In this document: positions 14,470-24,291 of the stretch, piece after piece
Position numbering within the stretch: position 1 is the stretch's first letter
Layout of the letters: each line of letters begins with the position of its first letter
Assembly: GCA_030066905.1 (NCBI GenBank)
Contig: JASJAR010000033.1
Location: forward strand, 1 to 35,645
Direction: 5' to 3'
From: Paracoccaceae bacterium
GTDB taxonomy: Bacteria > Pseudomonadota > Alphaproteobacteria > Rhodobacterales > Rhodobacteraceae
DNA: 35,645 nt
Made by a program: the position numbers and the translations under genes
Notes under the pieces: model-generated
Seen by the model: the letters and a program-made list of their open reading frames with translations, nothing else
What the model was told of the DNA's origin: nothing
Databases searched by the model: none

Positions 14470-14775
14470 TGCGAGAGCCTGCCGTCCAAACCCTTGTAAA
14501 TCAAGCCCTGCCTTGGTTTGGCCGCAAAATCGCCCCGGGGGGGGCGCATCGCGGTCCTCCTGCTGCCGCGATTGTTGGCGAGCTTTTCAATGTAGCGAAA
14601 GACGCTCACCCCGGTGCCGCGGATTTTACAGCCCCCACCCAGCCCGCGGCACCGGGGGTCGCCTTTCTCGACAGGCCCCGCTCCGGCGGGGCCTTGTCGT
14701 TTGCGACCCCCTTGGCCTTCGCCCGCCGACCCCTCATATAGACCTCAGACCGAACGACCCCCGAGGACAAAGAAG
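14470..14775. other. Hairpin-rich divergent spacer between DUF2794 gene and cnoX
   Basis: This 306-bp stretch holds no gene but several strong inverted repeats. CGCCCC/GGGGCG is at 14531-14546 and ATCGCGG/CCGCGAT at 14548-14572. A perfect 14-bp stem pairs 14609-14622 with 14644-14657. A long stem pairs GGGGGTCGC (14654-14662) with GCGACCCCC (14703-14711) and encloses CGACA+GGCCCCGC (14669-14681) paired with GCGGGGCC+TGTCG. The last two structures share bases 14654-14657 and so compete. Because the flanking genes diverge, these are not simple terminators; a structured cnoX leader or a small RNA is possible. Confidence 0.6.
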
Positions 14776-15681
14776 ATGCTCGAACTCGGCACCAGCCCCG
14801 CGCCCGCCGCAGCCGATCTCATCAAGGACGTCACCGAAGCGACCTTCATGGCCGAGGTGATCGAGGCCTCCCAGGAAGTGCCCGTCATCGTCGATTTCTG
14901 GGCGCCCTGGTGCGGCCCCTGCAAACAGCTCACCCCCGCCATCGAGGGCGCGGTGAAGGACGCCAGGGGCAAGGTGCGGCTCGCGAAGGTCAATGTCGAC
15001 GAGAACCAGATGATTGCGGGGCAGCTCAGGGTCCAGTCGATCCCCACGGTCTACGCGTTCTGGCAGGGTCAGCCGGCGGACGGGTTTCAGGGGGCGCTGC
15101 CGGGCTCCGAGGTAAAGGCGTTCATCGACCGGGTGGCGGCCCTTGCTGGCGACGGCGGTCTCGGCGAGGCGGTCGCTGCCGCCGAGGAGATGCTCGCGCA
15201 GGGGGCGGCGGCAGATGCTGCACAGACCTTCGCGGCCGTTCTCGGCGAGGAGCCGGGCAATGCGGCGGCCTACGGTGGCCTCGTCCGCGCCCATGTTGCC
15301 GCCGGCCAGCTCGACCAGGCGGCGACTCTTGTGGCCCAGGCGCCCGAAGGTGTTCTCGGCAGCCCGGAACTCGATGCCGCGAAGGCGCAGATCGAACTGG
15401 CCCGGCAGGCCGAAAGTGCGGGGCCCGTCGCAGAGCTTCACAGTGCCGTGGAGGCCGACCCCGGCGACCATCAGGCCCGGTTCGACCTCGCTCAGGCGCT
15501 CCATGCGGCCGGCGAAACCCAGGCCGCGGTGGACGAACTCCTCGAGCTTTTCCGCCGCGACCGGGACTGGAACGACGGGGCGGCCAAGGCCCAGCTCTTC
15601 ACGATCTTCGACGCGCTTTCGGCCAAGGACCCGATTGCGCTGGCGGGGCGCCGCAAACTGTCGTCAATGATATTTGCCTGA
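14776..15681 (+). CDS. cnoX: CnoX-type thioredoxin-fold chaperone
   Basis: A 301-residue protein with an N-terminal thioredoxin domain (about 20-125) and C-terminal tetratricopeptide-like helices (about 130-295), the CnoX/YbbN arrangement. The active-site motif FWAPWCGPCKQL has both cysteines (Cys46, Cys49). E. coli CnoX has lost this redox pair and acts as a holdase, while other bacterial homologues keep it. The predicted role is protection of oxidation-sensitive proteins and transfer to folding chaperones in the cytoplasm. The ATG at 14776 is chosen because in-frame extension upstream translates hairpin sequence. The stop lies 28 bp before the LON-domain gene, so the two likely share a transcript. 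Confidence 0.92.
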   Translation: MLELGTSPAPAAADLIKDVTEATFMAEVIEASQEVPVIVDFWAPWCGPCKQLTPAIEGAVKDARGKVRLAKVNVDENQMIAGQLRVQSIPTVYAFWQGQPADGFQGALPGSEVKAFIDRVAALAGDGGLGEAVAAAEEMLAQGAAADAAQTFAAVLGEEPGNAAAYGGLVRAHVAAGQLDQAATLVAQAPEGVLGSPELDAAKAQIELARQAESAGPVAELHSAVEADPGDHQARFDLAQALHAAGETQAAVDELLELFRRDRDWNDGAAKAQLFTIFDALSAKDPIALAGRRKLSSMIFA

Positions 15682-15709
15682 GACGGTTCCCGGCCTAGGT
15701 GACTTCATC

Positions 15710-16354
15710 ATGCTAGCGGCTGCCGACCTGCCGAAGACAATTCCCGTCTTCCCATTGCCCGGGGCGCTCCTGCTGCCCCGCGCGCGGCTGCCGCTGCACA
15801 TTTTCGAACCGCGTTATCTCGCGATGCTCGACGATACCCTGAAAACTTCCCATCGGCTGATCGGAATGGTCCAGCCGCGCGATGTGCCGGGGTCCGACGA
15901 GGTCCGGCTTCAGACGATCGGCTGCGCGGGTCGGCTGACGGGCTTTTCCGAAACCGAAGACGGTCGGTACATGATCACGCTTTCGGGCATTTCGCGCTAC
16001 AAGATCGTCGAGGAGGTCGAAGGGTTCACGCCCTACCGGCGCTGCGACGTGGACTGGTCGCCGTTCCCCAACGATCTGGGGCCGGTGGAGCACGACAACG
16101 GCTTTGACCGCGACGGTTTCATGAAGACGCTGGGCCGGTTTTTCGAAGCGCGCGGCCTTTCTACGGACTGGGACTCGCTCGGCGATGCCGAGGACGAGCT
16201 CCTCATCAACTCGCTCTCGATGCTTTGTCCCTTCGAACCCGAAGACAAGCAGGCGCTGCTCGAGGCGCCGTCGCTGCCGACCCGGCGCGAAACCCTGGTC
16301 ACGCTCCTCGAATTTTCCCTGCGCGGCGGGTCGAACGAAGAGGTGATGCAGTGA
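15710..16354 (+). CDS. LON substrate-binding domain protein
   Basis: A 214-residue protein consisting only of the N-terminal substrate-binding domain of Lon-type proteases. The typical opening is [20 protein letters not shown] followed by [11 protein letters not shown], and [20 protein letters not shown] lies mid-domain. No ATPase or protease domain follows. Its function is not established; peptide or protein binding is presumed. The ATG at 15710 follows AGGTGA; an in-frame TTG at 15674 would overlap cnoX and is less likely. The stop overlaps the GTG start of the Trm112-like gene by 4 nt, so the cnoX-LON-Trm112 set is probably one operon. Confidence 0.92.
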   Translation: MLAAADLPKTIPVFPLPGALLLPRARLPLHIFEPRYLAMLDDTLKTSHRLIGMVQPRDVPGSDEVRLQTIGCAGRLTGFSETEDGRYMITLSGISRYKIVEEVEGFTPYRRCDVDWSPFPNDLGPVEHDNGFDRDGFMKTLGRFFEARGLSTDWDSLGDAEDELLINSLSMLCPFEPEDKQALLEAPSLPTRRETLVTLLEFSLRGGSNEEVMQ

Positions 16355-16539
16355 GCACCGATGGCGGCCCGGAGTGGGACCGCAAGATGCTCGAAGCGCT
16401 CGTCTGCCCAGAGACGCGCGCCCCGCTCACGATTGACCGGGAGCGGGGGGAGCTGGTCTCGAAAGCCGCCCATCTGGCCTACCCGATCCGCAACGGCATC
16501 CCGATCATGCTCGTCGACGAGGCCCGCAAGCTCGACTGA
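16351..16539 (+). CDS. Trm112-family small protein
   Basis: A 62-residue member of the Trm112 (YcaR) family, recognised from [19 protein letters not shown] and the terminal [12 protein letters not shown]. In eukaryotes and archaea Trm112 activates methyltransferases; the bacterial role is unclear. Zinc-binding members have several cysteines, but only one (VCPETR) remains here, so it probably binds no zinc. The GTG at 16351 overlaps the upstream stop by 4 nt (GTGA), the pattern used throughout this genome; an internal ATG would cut the domain. After the stop a 12-bp segment (GGGGCGGTGATC) occurs twice within 60 bp, with no clear terminator. Confidence 0.88.
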   Translation: MSTDGGPEWDRKMLEALVCPETRAPLTIDRERGELVSKAAHLAYPIRNGIPIMLVDEARKLD

Positions 16540-16629
16540 CGGCTGCCTTCGGGGGCGGTGATCGGGGCTTTCCCTACCCGTTTGTGGCCCCCCGGGGCGG
16601 TGATCTTGAACCGACGAGACCGCCCCCGG

Positions 16630-17856
16630 TCAGAGCGGACGGCCCTCGGCAAGACGCGGCAGAGCACCGGTAAGCCCCGCCGCTTCGCGCATGAAGCCGC
16701 GGCGCAGGGCGGGCGCGGCGCCGACCAATCCCAGCCCCAGGTCGCGGCCGAGGCGCAGTATGGAATTGTCGTTCGAGAAGAGACGATTGAAGCCATCGGT
16801 CGCCACCGCCAGCGCCGTCGCGTCGAACCGCCGCCAGAGCTGGTAGCGCTCCAGAACGTCCCTCCGCCCGATATCCTCGCCGCGGCGATGGGCCTCCACG
16901 AGGACCTCCGCCAGTGCGGCCACATCCCGAAGCCCCGCGTTGAGACCCTGGCCGGCAATCGGGTGCACCGCGTGCGCCGCATCGCCGAGCAGCGCCACGC
17001 GGTCGGCCACAAAGGCATGTGCGAGAGACAGCCCCAGCGGGTAGGTAAACCGCGCGCCGGCAAGGTCGATGTCGCCCAGAAACGACCCGAACCGGGGCCG
17101 GAGCACGTCGAGATAGCCCGTGTCGTCGAGGGCGTTGATCTCCTCGGCCCGGCCGGCCCGCTCGGTCCACACGATGGAAGACCGCCGGCCCTTCAGCGGA
17201 AGAACCGCAAGCGGGCCTGCGGGCATGAAGAACTGGTGCGCGATGCCGCCGTGGTCGCGGGTATGGCCGATGGCGCAGACGAGCGCCGTCTGACCGTAGC
17301 CCCAGGCGACCCGCCCAATCCCGGTACGCGACCGGGTGGGGCTTTCGCGCCCGTCGGCGGCGACGAGGCAGGCGGCCGTGAGGGTTTGCGCGTTCGACAG
17401 GGTCACCTCGACGCCGGCCGCGCCCGCGCTGTGGTCCGTGACCGAGAGCCCATCGACGCGGGTGATGCCATCGCTCTTTTCGAGCGCGGCGAGAAGGGCG
17501 GGGCGCAAGTGCCGATCCTCCACCATGTACCCCATCGGGCCCTCGTCGAGCTCGGCATGGTCGAATTCGAGCACGAACGGCGAGGCGCCCTCGCCGGCGC
17601 GCCCGTCGGAGACCTTGATCTCAAGCATGGGCTGGGCGTCGGCCTTGAGCGCCTCCCAGAGCCCCAATGCAGCGAGAACCCGCTTCGAGGCCAGGGCCAG
17701 CGCATAGGACCGCCCGTCGAAGCCCGCCCGTTTGCGCACCTTGACCGGCGCGGGGTCGACGACCGTCACCGAAAGCCCGCCAGATGCCAGTGCGAGGGCC
17801 AGCGCCGCGCCATTGAGCCCGCCGCCTGCGATGAGAACGTCCGTATCCGATGTCAT
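16630..17856 (-). CDS. UbiH/UbiF/COQ6-family ubiquinone hydroxylase
   Basis: A 408-residue FAD-dependent monooxygenase. The FAD-binding loop is VLIAGGGLNGAALALALA (residues 8-25). The DG motif is in AADGRESPTR (169-170), and the second FAD motif GDAAHAVHPIAGQGLNAGLR is at 291-310, all in full. The family hydroxylates the benzoquinone ring during ubiquinone synthesis. Which ring position it modifies (UbiH, UbiF, UbiI or UbiL type) cannot be settled without alignment. The ATG at 17856 begins the usual MTSDTDVLIAGGG; upstream in-frame codons run into the divergent amidase gene. It is alone on the minus strand, with a 79-bp divergent spacer. Confidence 0.92.
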   Translation of the reverse strand: MTSDTDVLIAGGGLNGAALALALASGGLSVTVVDPAPVKVRKRAGFDGRSYALALASKRVLAALGLWEALKADAQPMLEIKVSDGRAGEGASPFVLEFDHAELDEGPMGYMVEDRHLRPALLAALEKSDGITRVDGLSVTDHSAGAAGVEVTLSNAQTLTAACLVAADGRESPTRSRTGIGRVAWGYGQTALVCAIGHTRDHGGIAHQFFMPAGPLAVLPLKGRRSSIVWTERAGRAEEINALDDTGYLDVLRPRFGSFLGDIDLAGARFTYPLGLSLAHAFVADRVALLGDAAHAVHPIAGQGLNAGLRDVAALAEVLVEAHRRGEDIGRRDVLERYQLWRRFDATALAVATDGFNRLFSNDNSILRLGRDLGLGLVGAAPALRRGFMREAAGLTGALPRLAEGRPL

Positions 17857-17935
17857 GGGCGGCAATCTGGGCTTCCCCGCAGCGTTGTCGATAGGGCATC
17901 CAGTCGCTAGGCGTTCGGACGACGGGAGAGACGAG

Positions 17936-19258
17936 ATGGCCGACTGGCGGAGCATGGGAGCGGCGGAGCTCGGCCGGGAGATCGGGGCGGGGCGGATCGA
18001 CCCGCGAGACCTCGCTGAGGCTTTTCTCGACGCGATCTCCGCCCACCCCGATGGCGCCCGGATTTACGCGCGCACGATGCCCGAACGGGCCCGGGCGGAG
18101 GCCGAGCAAGCGCGGGCCCGGGCGAAGGAGGGCGCGCGTCTGGGGCCCCTCGACGGTGTGCCCCTGTCCTGGAAGGACCTTTTCGACACAGCCGGCACCG
18201 CCACCGAAGCCGGCTCGAAGCTTCTTGCGGGGCGCGTGCCTGCGGTCGACGCGGCGGTGGTCCGGTGCGCGGCGGAGCGGGGTTTGGTCTCCATCGGCAA
18301 GACCCATCTCTCCGAGCTGGCGTTTTCCGGCCTCGGCCTCAACCCGGTCACCGCAACGCCGCCCAATATCCACGACCCCGATGCCCTTCCCGGCGGGTCG
18401 TCCTCGGGGGCGGCGGCATCGGTGGCCTATGGTCTGGCTCCGTTGGCCATCGGGTCCGACACTGCGGGCTCGGTGCGCATTCCCGCCGCCTGGAACGATC
18501 TTGTGGGACTGAAGACGACCCATGGACTTTTCCCGAGCGCAGGGATCGTGCCGCTATGTCCGAGGTTCGATACCGCCGGGCCGCTGGCCCGCAATGTCGA
18601 AGATGCGGCCCGGGGTTTCGAGGCGCTCGGCGGCCCCTCGCCCGATCTGGCCGGGGCGACGCTTGCGGGCGTTTCGCTGCTCGTTCTCGAAGGCACGGTG
18701 CTCACCGATCTCGACCCCGAGGTCGCATCGGCATTCGACGCCGCCGTGGACCGGCTGGCCGCAGCCGGGGCCGGCATCACCCGTTCCACCCTGCCGGAGG
18801 TCGAGGCCGTCTTCGAGCTCGCGGCCCTTTTCGCACCCGAAGCCTACGGCACCTGGGCCGCGACCATCGAGGCCGACCCCGATGTCATGTTCCCCCCGAT
18901 CCTCGAACGCTTTCGCGGCGGTGCCACGATGCCAGCGATGGAGTACGTCGCCGGCTGGCAGCGGCTCGGCGGGCTCCGCGCCGCTTATCTCGGCGCTACG
19001 GGCGAGTACGATGCCGTGCTGCTGCCGACCTGCCCGATCCTGCCCCCGAAGACTGCGCAGCTTCTTGAAAACGAGGCCGATTACACCCGCGCGAACCTCC
19101 TTGCCCTGCGCAACACGCGCGTGGGCAGCCTCCTCGGGCTTACCGGTCTGACCCTGCCGACCGGAGCGCCCTCCGTGGGTCTTCTCCTCCAGGGCGCGCC
19201 GAACACCGAAGGCGACCTCTTGCGCCTCGGTGCGGCGGCGTCGGCGGCTTTGGCCTAA
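17936..19258 (+). CDS. Amidase-signature-family hydrolase
   Basis: A 440-residue amidase of the signature family, cytoplasmic by lack of a signal peptide. The Ser-cisSer-Lys triad is visible: Lys80 in VPLSWKDLFD, Ser156 in LPGGSSSGAAAS and nucleophile Ser179 in GSDTAGSVRIPA. Family members hydrolyse many amides, and some are GatA, the glutaminase subunit of aminoacyl-tRNA amidotransferase. GatB and GatC are absent here and the C-terminal half differs, so a stand-alone amidase is likelier. The substrate is unknown. The ATG at 17936 follows GGGAGAG. It is 117 bp from the next gene, with no obvious terminator. Confidence 0.9.
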   Translation: MADWRSMGAAELGREIGAGRIDPRDLAEAFLDAISAHPDGARIYARTMPERARAEAEQARARAKEGARLGPLDGVPLSWKDLFDTAGTATEAGSKLLAGRVPAVDAAVVRCAAERGLVSIGKTHLSELAFSGLGLNPVTATPPNIHDPDALPGGSSSGAAASVAYGLAPLAIGSDTAGSVRIPAAWNDLVGLKTTHGLFPSAGIVPLCPRFDTAGPLARNVEDAARGFEALGGPSPDLAGATLAGVSLLVLEGTVLTDLDPEVASAFDAAVDRLAAAGAGITRSTLPEVEAVFELAALFAPEAYGTWAATIEADPDVMFPPILERFRGGATMPAMEYVAGWQRLGGLRAAYLGATGEYDAVLLPTCPILPPKTAQLLENEADYTRANLLALRNTRVGSLLGLTGLTLPTGAPSVGLLLQGAPNTEGDLLRLGAAASAALA

Positions 19259-19375
19259 AAGTCACAGCCCTTCCGGGCAAGGCGCGGATTCCGCCTCGAA
19301 ATTCTGGACGGCTCGTCGGCTTGCGGGCTACAGTGCGGCAAAACGGGGCGGCATGACCCCGGACAGAGGCAGTCG

Positions 19376-20545
19376 ATGACTTACCCCGAGCGGTTTTCGG
19401 ACCTACCGGATTATGCGTTTCCGCGTCTTCGCGCGTTGCTCGACGGGCTGACCCCCGGCGGCGCGCCCGTGCAGATGACCATCGGCGAGCCGCGCCACGC
19501 CTTCCCGCAAGCCGTCACCGATGCCATCGCGGCCCATGCCAGCGAGTTCGGGCGCTACCCGCCGAACGAAGGGACGCCGGAGCTTCTGGCGGCCATCGCG
19601 GCCTGGATCGCCCGCCGCTACGGCGCCGCGATGGACCCCGCCACCCAGATCATGGTGCTGAACGGCACCCGCGAAGGGCTCTTCAACGCCGCCATCGCGC
19701 TTTCGCCGGAGGCCAAACGCGGCCGTCGCCCGGCCGTCCTCGTGCCGAACCCGTTCTATCAGGTCTATGCGGTCGCAGCCCTCGCCGCGGGTGCCGAACC
19801 GGTCTATGTGCCGGCCACGGCCGAGACCGGCTACCTGCCCGATTACGCCGCGCTCTCCCCCGATCTTCTCGACCGGGTCACGGTCGCCTATCTCTGCTCG
19901 CCGTCGAACCCGCAGGGGGCCGTGGCGAGCCATGCCTATTGGGCCGAGCTTCTGGCCCTCGCAGAGCGGCACGACTTCAGGGTTTTCGCCGACGAGTGCT
20001 ATTCCGAGATCTGGCGCACGGCGCCGCCGTCGGGGGCACTCGAAGTTGGGGCCGACCCCGAACGGGTGGTGGTCTTCCATTCGCTTTCGAAGCGGTCGAA
20101 CCTGCCCGGTCTGCGGTCCGGTTTCGTGGCCACGGGGCCTGAGAACATGACCCATCTCCGCCGCCTCCGCGCCTATGCCGGCGCGCCGTTGCCGCTGCCT
20201 CTCCAGCGCGGGGCCGAAGTGGCCTGGTCCGACGAACGGCATGTCGAAGACAGTCGCGCCCGCTATCAGGCGAAATACGCCATTGCCGATGAGGTCTTCG
20301 CCGGCATCGATGGGGCAGGGGCCCCGGAGGCCGGCTTCTTCCTGTGGCTCCCCGTCGAGGACGGAGAGGCGGCCACGGTGAAGCTTTGGACCGAAACCGG
20401 TGTCCGGGTGATGCCGGGAGAATACTTCGCCCGGGAGGCCGATACCGGAAACCCCGGAAAACCCTATATCCGCGTGGCGCTCGTCACGCCCGAAGACGAA
20501 ACCGAACGCGGGCTCATCAAGATCCGCGACTGTCTCTACCAGTGA
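19376..20545 (+). CDS. dapC: DapC-like aminotransferase, fold type I
   Basis: A 389-residue PLP-dependent aminotransferase of class I/II. The PLP lysine is Lys239 in FHSLSKRSNLPGLRSG, preceded by the strand with the PLP-ring aspartate in VFADECYSEIW. The opening (LPDYAFPRLRALLDGLTPGG, then MTIGEPRH) matches the N-succinyldiaminopimelate aminotransferase group, which makes a lysine and murein precursor. Related aspartate or aromatic aminotransferases cannot be excluded. The ATG at 19376 follows an AGAGGCAG element. It lies 12 bp before ftsK on the same strand, so they are likely co-transcribed. Confidence 0.85.
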   Translation: MTYPERFSDLPDYAFPRLRALLDGLTPGGAPVQMTIGEPRHAFPQAVTDAIAAHASEFGRYPPNEGTPELLAAIAAWIARRYGAAMDPATQIMVLNGTREGLFNAAIALSPEAKRGRRPAVLVPNPFYQVYAVAALAAGAEPVYVPATAETGYLPDYAALSPDLLDRVTVAYLCSPSNPQGAVASHAYWAELLALAERHDFRVFADECYSEIWRTAPPSGALEVGADPERVVVFHSLSKRSNLPGLRSGFVATGPENMTHLRRLRAYAGAPLPLPLQRGAEVAWSDERHVEDSRARYQAKYAIADEVFAGIDGAGAPEAGFFLWLPVEDGEAATVKLWTETGVRVMPGEYFAREADTGNPGKPYIRVALVTPEDETERGLIKIRDCLYQ

Positions 20546-20557
20546 GGAAACCCGAGC

Positions 20558-23314
20558 ATGGCGATGACGACACGACCCCGTGACCCTCTGTTTGATGCCG
20601 ATACCCAGGAGGTTATCGAGCGGCGCGGGCGAGAGCTTGTCGGCATGGCGCTTCTTGCCCTGGGGCTCGCGGCCGCGGCGCTGATCTGGTCCTATGCTCC
20701 CGACGATCCGAGCTGGCTTTCGGTCACCGACGAGCCGGCGGCGAACTGGCTCGGGCGCGTCGGGGCGGCCATCGCCTCGCCGCTCCATTTCATCATCGGG
20801 CTGGGGTCCTGGGCGATCCCCGCGATCCTCCTCGTCTGGGGGCTCCGCTTCCTGTTCCATCAGGGTTCGGAGCGGTGGGCCGGCCGGCTCATCTTCGCGC
20901 CCATCGTCGTTGCGGTGGCCTCGGCCTATTGTTCCACACTCGTGCCGGTCGCGGGCTGGACCCATTCGTTCTCCATGGGCGGTCTCTTCGGCGACACGGT
21001 GCTCGGGGCGATCCTCGGGGTCGTGCCGGTCTCGGCAGGGACCGGGCTGAAGGCGATGGCCGTTGTCCTCTTTGCCGGGCTTTTCGTGCTCGGTGCCTTT
21101 GTAGCCGGGTTCACGCGGGAGGAGCTCTTCGCCTACGGCAGATACCTTTTGCGAAGCTCGATCATGGTCTACGCCGTTCTGCTGGCGCTTGTCTGGCGCG
21201 CGCTCCGTGGGGTCGGCCGCGGCATGGCGATGCTCTGGGCCAGGGCGCCGGACCGGGAGGTCGATCACGCCCTGCCCGAGGCCGAGCCCCTGCCGCTGTC
21301 CCGCCCGCGGAAACTGCGGGCCGAACCGCCGGTATCGGGCGAGGCCGAGACAACCGAAGGCGGCCTTCTGGCAAAGCTCCCGGGCCTTCTGAAGATCAAA
21401 GCGCCCGAGCCCGAAACCGATGCCCCGGAGGCCGACCCTGAGAACGACGAGCGCATCAAGGCGCGCATCGCCGATGTGATCCGCGCCCGGGTCCGCCAGC
21501 CGATGGTCCACAACGCCCGGTCCGAACCGCCGGTCGAGCGCCACCCGAAAGGGCCCCAGCCGATGATCCTGGCCGGTGCGAGCCGCTTTGCCCCGGTCGA
21601 CGACGACATCCCCGACGCGATGCCCGAACCCGAACTCGTCGAGGGCGTGGTGCCGCCCGCACCGGCCTTCGGGTCGTCCCGCATCGCCACGCCCGAGCCG
21701 AAGGCGGTCGTTCAGCACCCCAAACCCAGAACCCAGGTCTCCCAGCGCGCCAAGGCCGAGGCCCAGCCCGAGTTCGCCTTCGACGAGACCCAGCAAGAGT
21801 TCGAACTCCCGCCCCTTGGTCTTCTGTCCGATCCCGGCGGCATCGAACGCCATCACCTCTCGGACGCCGCACTGGAAGAAAACGCAAGGATGCTCGAAGC
21901 GGTGCTCGACGATTACGGCGTCAAGGGCGAGATCGTTTCGGTCCGCCCTGGCCCGGTGGTGACGATGTACGAGCTCGAACCGGCCCCGGGGCTCAAAGCC
22001 TCCCGCGTCATCGGGCTGGCCGACGATATCGCGCGTTCGATGTCGGCCCTCTCGGCTCGGGTCTCCACCGTGCCGGGCCGCTCGGTCATCGGTATCGAGC
22101 TTCCCAACGAAAAGCGCGAGAAGGTGGTCTTGCGGGAGATCCTCTCGGCGCGCGATTACGGCGACGGCCACCACAGGCTTCCGCTCGCCCTCGGCAAGGA
22201 TATCGGCGGCGAGCCGGTGATCGCCAATCTCGCGAAGATGCCCCACCTTCTCATCGCCGGGACCACCGGGTCGGGCAAGTCGGTCGCGATCAACACCATG
22301 ATCATGAGCCTTCTCTACAAGCTCACACCCGACGAATGCCGGCTCATCATGATCGACCCGAAGATGCTCGAACTCAGCGTCTATGACGGTATCCCGCATC
22401 TCCTGTCGCCGGTGGTGACCGACCCCAAAAAGGCCGTCGTCGCTCTGAAATGGGTCGTGGCCGAGATGGAAGAGCGCTACCGCAAGATGTCGAAAATGGG
22501 TGTGCGCAACATCGAAGGCTATAACGGCCGGGTGGCCGAGGCCCTGAAGAAGGGCGAGATGTTCTCCCGCACCGTCCAGACGGGGTTCGACAACGACACC
22601 GGCGAGCCGATCTTCGAATCGGAGGAATTCGCTCCCGAGGCATTGCCCTACATCGTCGTCATCGTCGACGAGATGGCCGACCTCATGATGGTCGCCGGCA
22701 AGGAGATCGAAGCCTGCATCCAGCGCCTGGCCCAGATGGCGCGCGCGAGCGGCATTCACCTCATCATGGCGACGCAACGCCCGTCGGTCGACGTCATCAC
22801 CGGTACGATCAAGGCCAATTTCCCAACTCGGATTTCCTTCCAGGTCACCGGCAAGATCGACAGCCGCACGATCCTCGGCGAACAGGGGGCCGAACAGCTT
22901 CTCGGCATGGGCGACATGCTCTACATGGCCGGCGGGGCGAAGATCACCCGCGTCCACGGCCCCTTCGTCTCCGACGAAGAGGTCGAGGAGATCGTCAATT
23001 ACCTCAAGGCCTATGGGCCTCCCGACTATGTCGGCAGCGTCGTCGAAGGCCCCGACGAGGGGACCGAAAGCGACATCGACGCGGTGCTCGGCCTCAACAC
23101 CGGCGGCAATACCGACGGCGAGGACGCGCTTTACGACCAGGCCGTCCAGATCGTCATCACCGACCGGAAATGCTCGACCTCCTACATCCAAAGAAAGCTC
23201 GCCATCGGCTACAACAAGGCCGCCCGGCTGGTGGAGCAGATGGAGGAGAACGGGCTCGTGACCCCCGCGAACCACGTCGGCAAGCGCGAGATTCTGGTGC
23301 CGGAGCCGGGTTAG
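20558..23314 (+). CDS. ftsK: FtsK/SpoIIIE DNA translocase
   Basis: A 918-residue divisome protein that anchors at the septum and pumps DNA to resolve chromosome dimers. About four membrane segments lie in residues 25-205. A proline- and acid-rich linker of about 210 residues follows, then the alpha/beta motor from about residue 440. Walker A is [12 protein letters not shown] with Lys574; Walker B is [12 protein letters not shown] with Asp704-Glu705. The C-terminal winged-helix gamma domain (about 855-918, [20 protein letters not shown]) recognises orienting DNA sequences. The ATG at 20558 follows GAGGAAA; another ATG two codons later is possible. It is close downstream of the aminotransferase gene. 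Confidence 0.97.
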   Translation: MAMTTRPRDPLFDADTQEVIERRGRELVGMALLALGLAAAALIWSYAPDDPSWLSVTDEPAANWLGRVGAAIASPLHFIIGLGSWAIPAILLVWGLRFLFHQGSERWAGRLIFAPIVVAVASAYCSTLVPVAGWTHSFSMGGLFGDTVLGAILGVVPVSAGTGLKAMAVVLFAGLFVLGAFVAGFTREELFAYGRYLLRSSIMVYAVLLALVWRALRGVGRGMAMLWARAPDREVDHALPEAEPLPLSRPRKLRAEPPVSGEAETTEGGLLAKLPGLLKIKAPEPETDAPEADPENDERIKARIADVIRARVRQPMVHNARSEPPVERHPKGPQPMILAGASRFAPVDDDIPDAMPEPELVEGVVPPAPAFGSSRIATPEPKAVVQHPKPRTQVSQRAKAEAQPEFAFDETQQEFELPPLGLLSDPGGIERHHLSDAALEENARMLEAVLDDYGVKGEIVSVRPGPVVTMYELEPAPGLKASRVIGLADDIARSMSALSARVSTVPGRSVIGIELPNEKREKVVLREILSARDYGDGHHRLPLALGKDIGGEPVIANLAKMPHLLIAGTTGSGKSVAINTMIMSLLYKLTPDECRLIMIDPKMLELSVYDGIPHLLSPVVTDPKKAVVALKWVVAEMEERYRKMSKMGVRNIEGYNGRVAEALKKGEMFSRTVQTGFDNDTGEPIFESEEFAPEALPYIVVIVDEMADLMMVAGKEIEACIQRLAQMARASGIHLIMATQRPSVDVITGTIKANFPTRISFQVTGKIDSRTILGEQGAEQLLGMGDMLYMAGGAKITRVHGPFVSDEEVEEIVNYLKAYGPPDYVGSVVEGPDEGTESDIDAVLGLNTGGNTDGEDALYDQAVQIVITDRKCSTSYIQRKLAIGYNKAARLVEQMEENGLVTPANHVGKREILVPEPG

Positions 23315-23653
23315 GGCGCTTTGTCGTCGCAAGGCGGCGGGGGCAGCCTGGCCTTGGGCGGACGTTTGCCGCGCCCCGCATTTTCATTTCGAAACACGCC
23401 CCGGACTTGGTCCGGGGCCTCGATCTCACCGAGCGCCAGACCGATCGAGGTCCCCGGTCGGGCCCGGGACGGGTGCAGCCTCCTATCGCGGCCGGCAGGA
23501 CGAACGCCTGCCCCATGCCAAAACCGCCGAAGCCGACGACGCGCAAAACCACCTGCGCCGCCCCCCGCCGATCCGCCCCTTGTTATCGCCTAGCGCTGGC
23601 GGGCCTGCCGGGCTCTGCCTATATCGGCTGAAACCAAAGCCGGAGGCACGGGC
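23315..23653. other. Spacer between ftsK and lolA
   Basis: A 339-bp gap with no supported gene. It contains one full copy of the palindromic intergenic repeat (23397-23473) and an ordinary promoter-sized stretch before lolA. Short reading frames here have no family resemblance. Confidence 0.6.
23397..23473. repeat. Palindromic intergenic repeat, full copy 1
   Basis: A 77-bp unit with three stems. CCCCGGA/TCCGGGG (23399-23417) forms a hairpin. CCTCGAT (23418-23424) pairs with ATCGAGG (23444-23450). GTCCCCGG pairs with CCCGGGAC near 23450-23471. The copy at 32644-32721 has the same layout with covarying bases, and the third stem recurs alone at 25359-25379. This resembles the mobile, REP-like palindromes common between genes in alphaproteobacteria. 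Confidence 0.8.
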
Positions 23654-24253
23654 ATGAACAGGCGCATCTTCCTTCTCGGCACCGCGGCGTCCCTCGCCGT
23701 CCAACCGGCGGCCGCCGAGGTCATCTCCCTCGACCGCATCTCGCGGTACTTCAACTCGATCCGCACCGCCGAGGCCCGCTTCCGGCAGGTGAACGACGAC
23801 GGCAGCCGGTCCGAGGGGCGGCTCGTGATGCAGCGTCCCGGCCGCATCCGGTTCGATTACGACGACCCGCTCGACGTGCTCGTGCTCGCCTCCGGCGGCC
23901 AGATCGGGATTTTCGACGGCGCGTCGAACCTTTCGAAGGCCGAGCGCTACCCTCTGAACCAGACCCCGCTGGCGCTGATCCTCGCTCGCGAAGTCGATAT
24001 CTCGACGACCTCCGCCGTGCGCGACCATTACGAAGAGGACGGGGTGACCACCGTGGTCGTCCAGGACCCGCGCCGCCGCGAACTCGGCTATGTGGAGCTG
24101 AAGTTCCGCGACGCTCCGGTACGCCTTGTCGGCTGGCGCACCATCGACGGCGGCGGCACTGCCACCGAGCTCTTCCTCAGCGAGTTCGAAACCGGGCGCG
24201 ACTACCCGGCGAGCCTGTTTTCGATCACCCGGGAAGAACAGCGGCGGTTCTGA
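23654..24253 (+). CDS. lolA: LolA-type outer-membrane lipoprotein carrier
   Basis: A 199-residue periplasmic protein that escorts lipoproteins from the LolCDE complex to the outer membrane. Residues 1-21 form a cleavable signal ending AAA before EVISLD, with two arginines near the start. The mature part shows the LolA pattern: ISRYFNSIRTAEARFRQVN, then GRLVMQRPGRIRFDYDDP (the region that lines the lipid-binding cavity), and a later LNQTPLALIL. The ATG at 23654 is preceded by GGAGGC. It converges with the lytic transglycosylase gene across 38 bp. The position just after ftsK is common in related genomes. Confidence 0.92.
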   Translation: MNRRIFLLGTAASLAVQPAAAEVISLDRISRYFNSIRTAEARFRQVNDDGSRSEGRLVMQRPGRIRFDYDDPLDVLVLASGGQIGIFDGASNLSKAERYPLNQTPLALILAREVDISTTSAVRDHYEEDGVTTVVVQDPRRRELGYVELKFRDAPVRLVGWRTIDGGGTATELFLSEFETGRDYPASLFSITREEQRRF

Positions 24254-24291
24254 CGGCTGCCGCGCAGCACGCGGTTTCGAAGCCGCTGGGG

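Noticed and set aside
14614..14775. A longer N-terminus for CnoX
   Set aside because: The in-frame extension translates the hairpin region into a proline- and arginine-rich string unlike any CnoX, while the ATG at 14776 gives the normal start.
19403..23332. A 1309-codon open frame on the minus strand opposite the aminotransferase and ftsK genes
   Set aside because: It is the antisense shadow of two well-supported genes. GC-rich codon bias removes stops from this frame, and the translation (histidine-, arginine- and aspartate-rich, with no domain motif) resembles no protein family.
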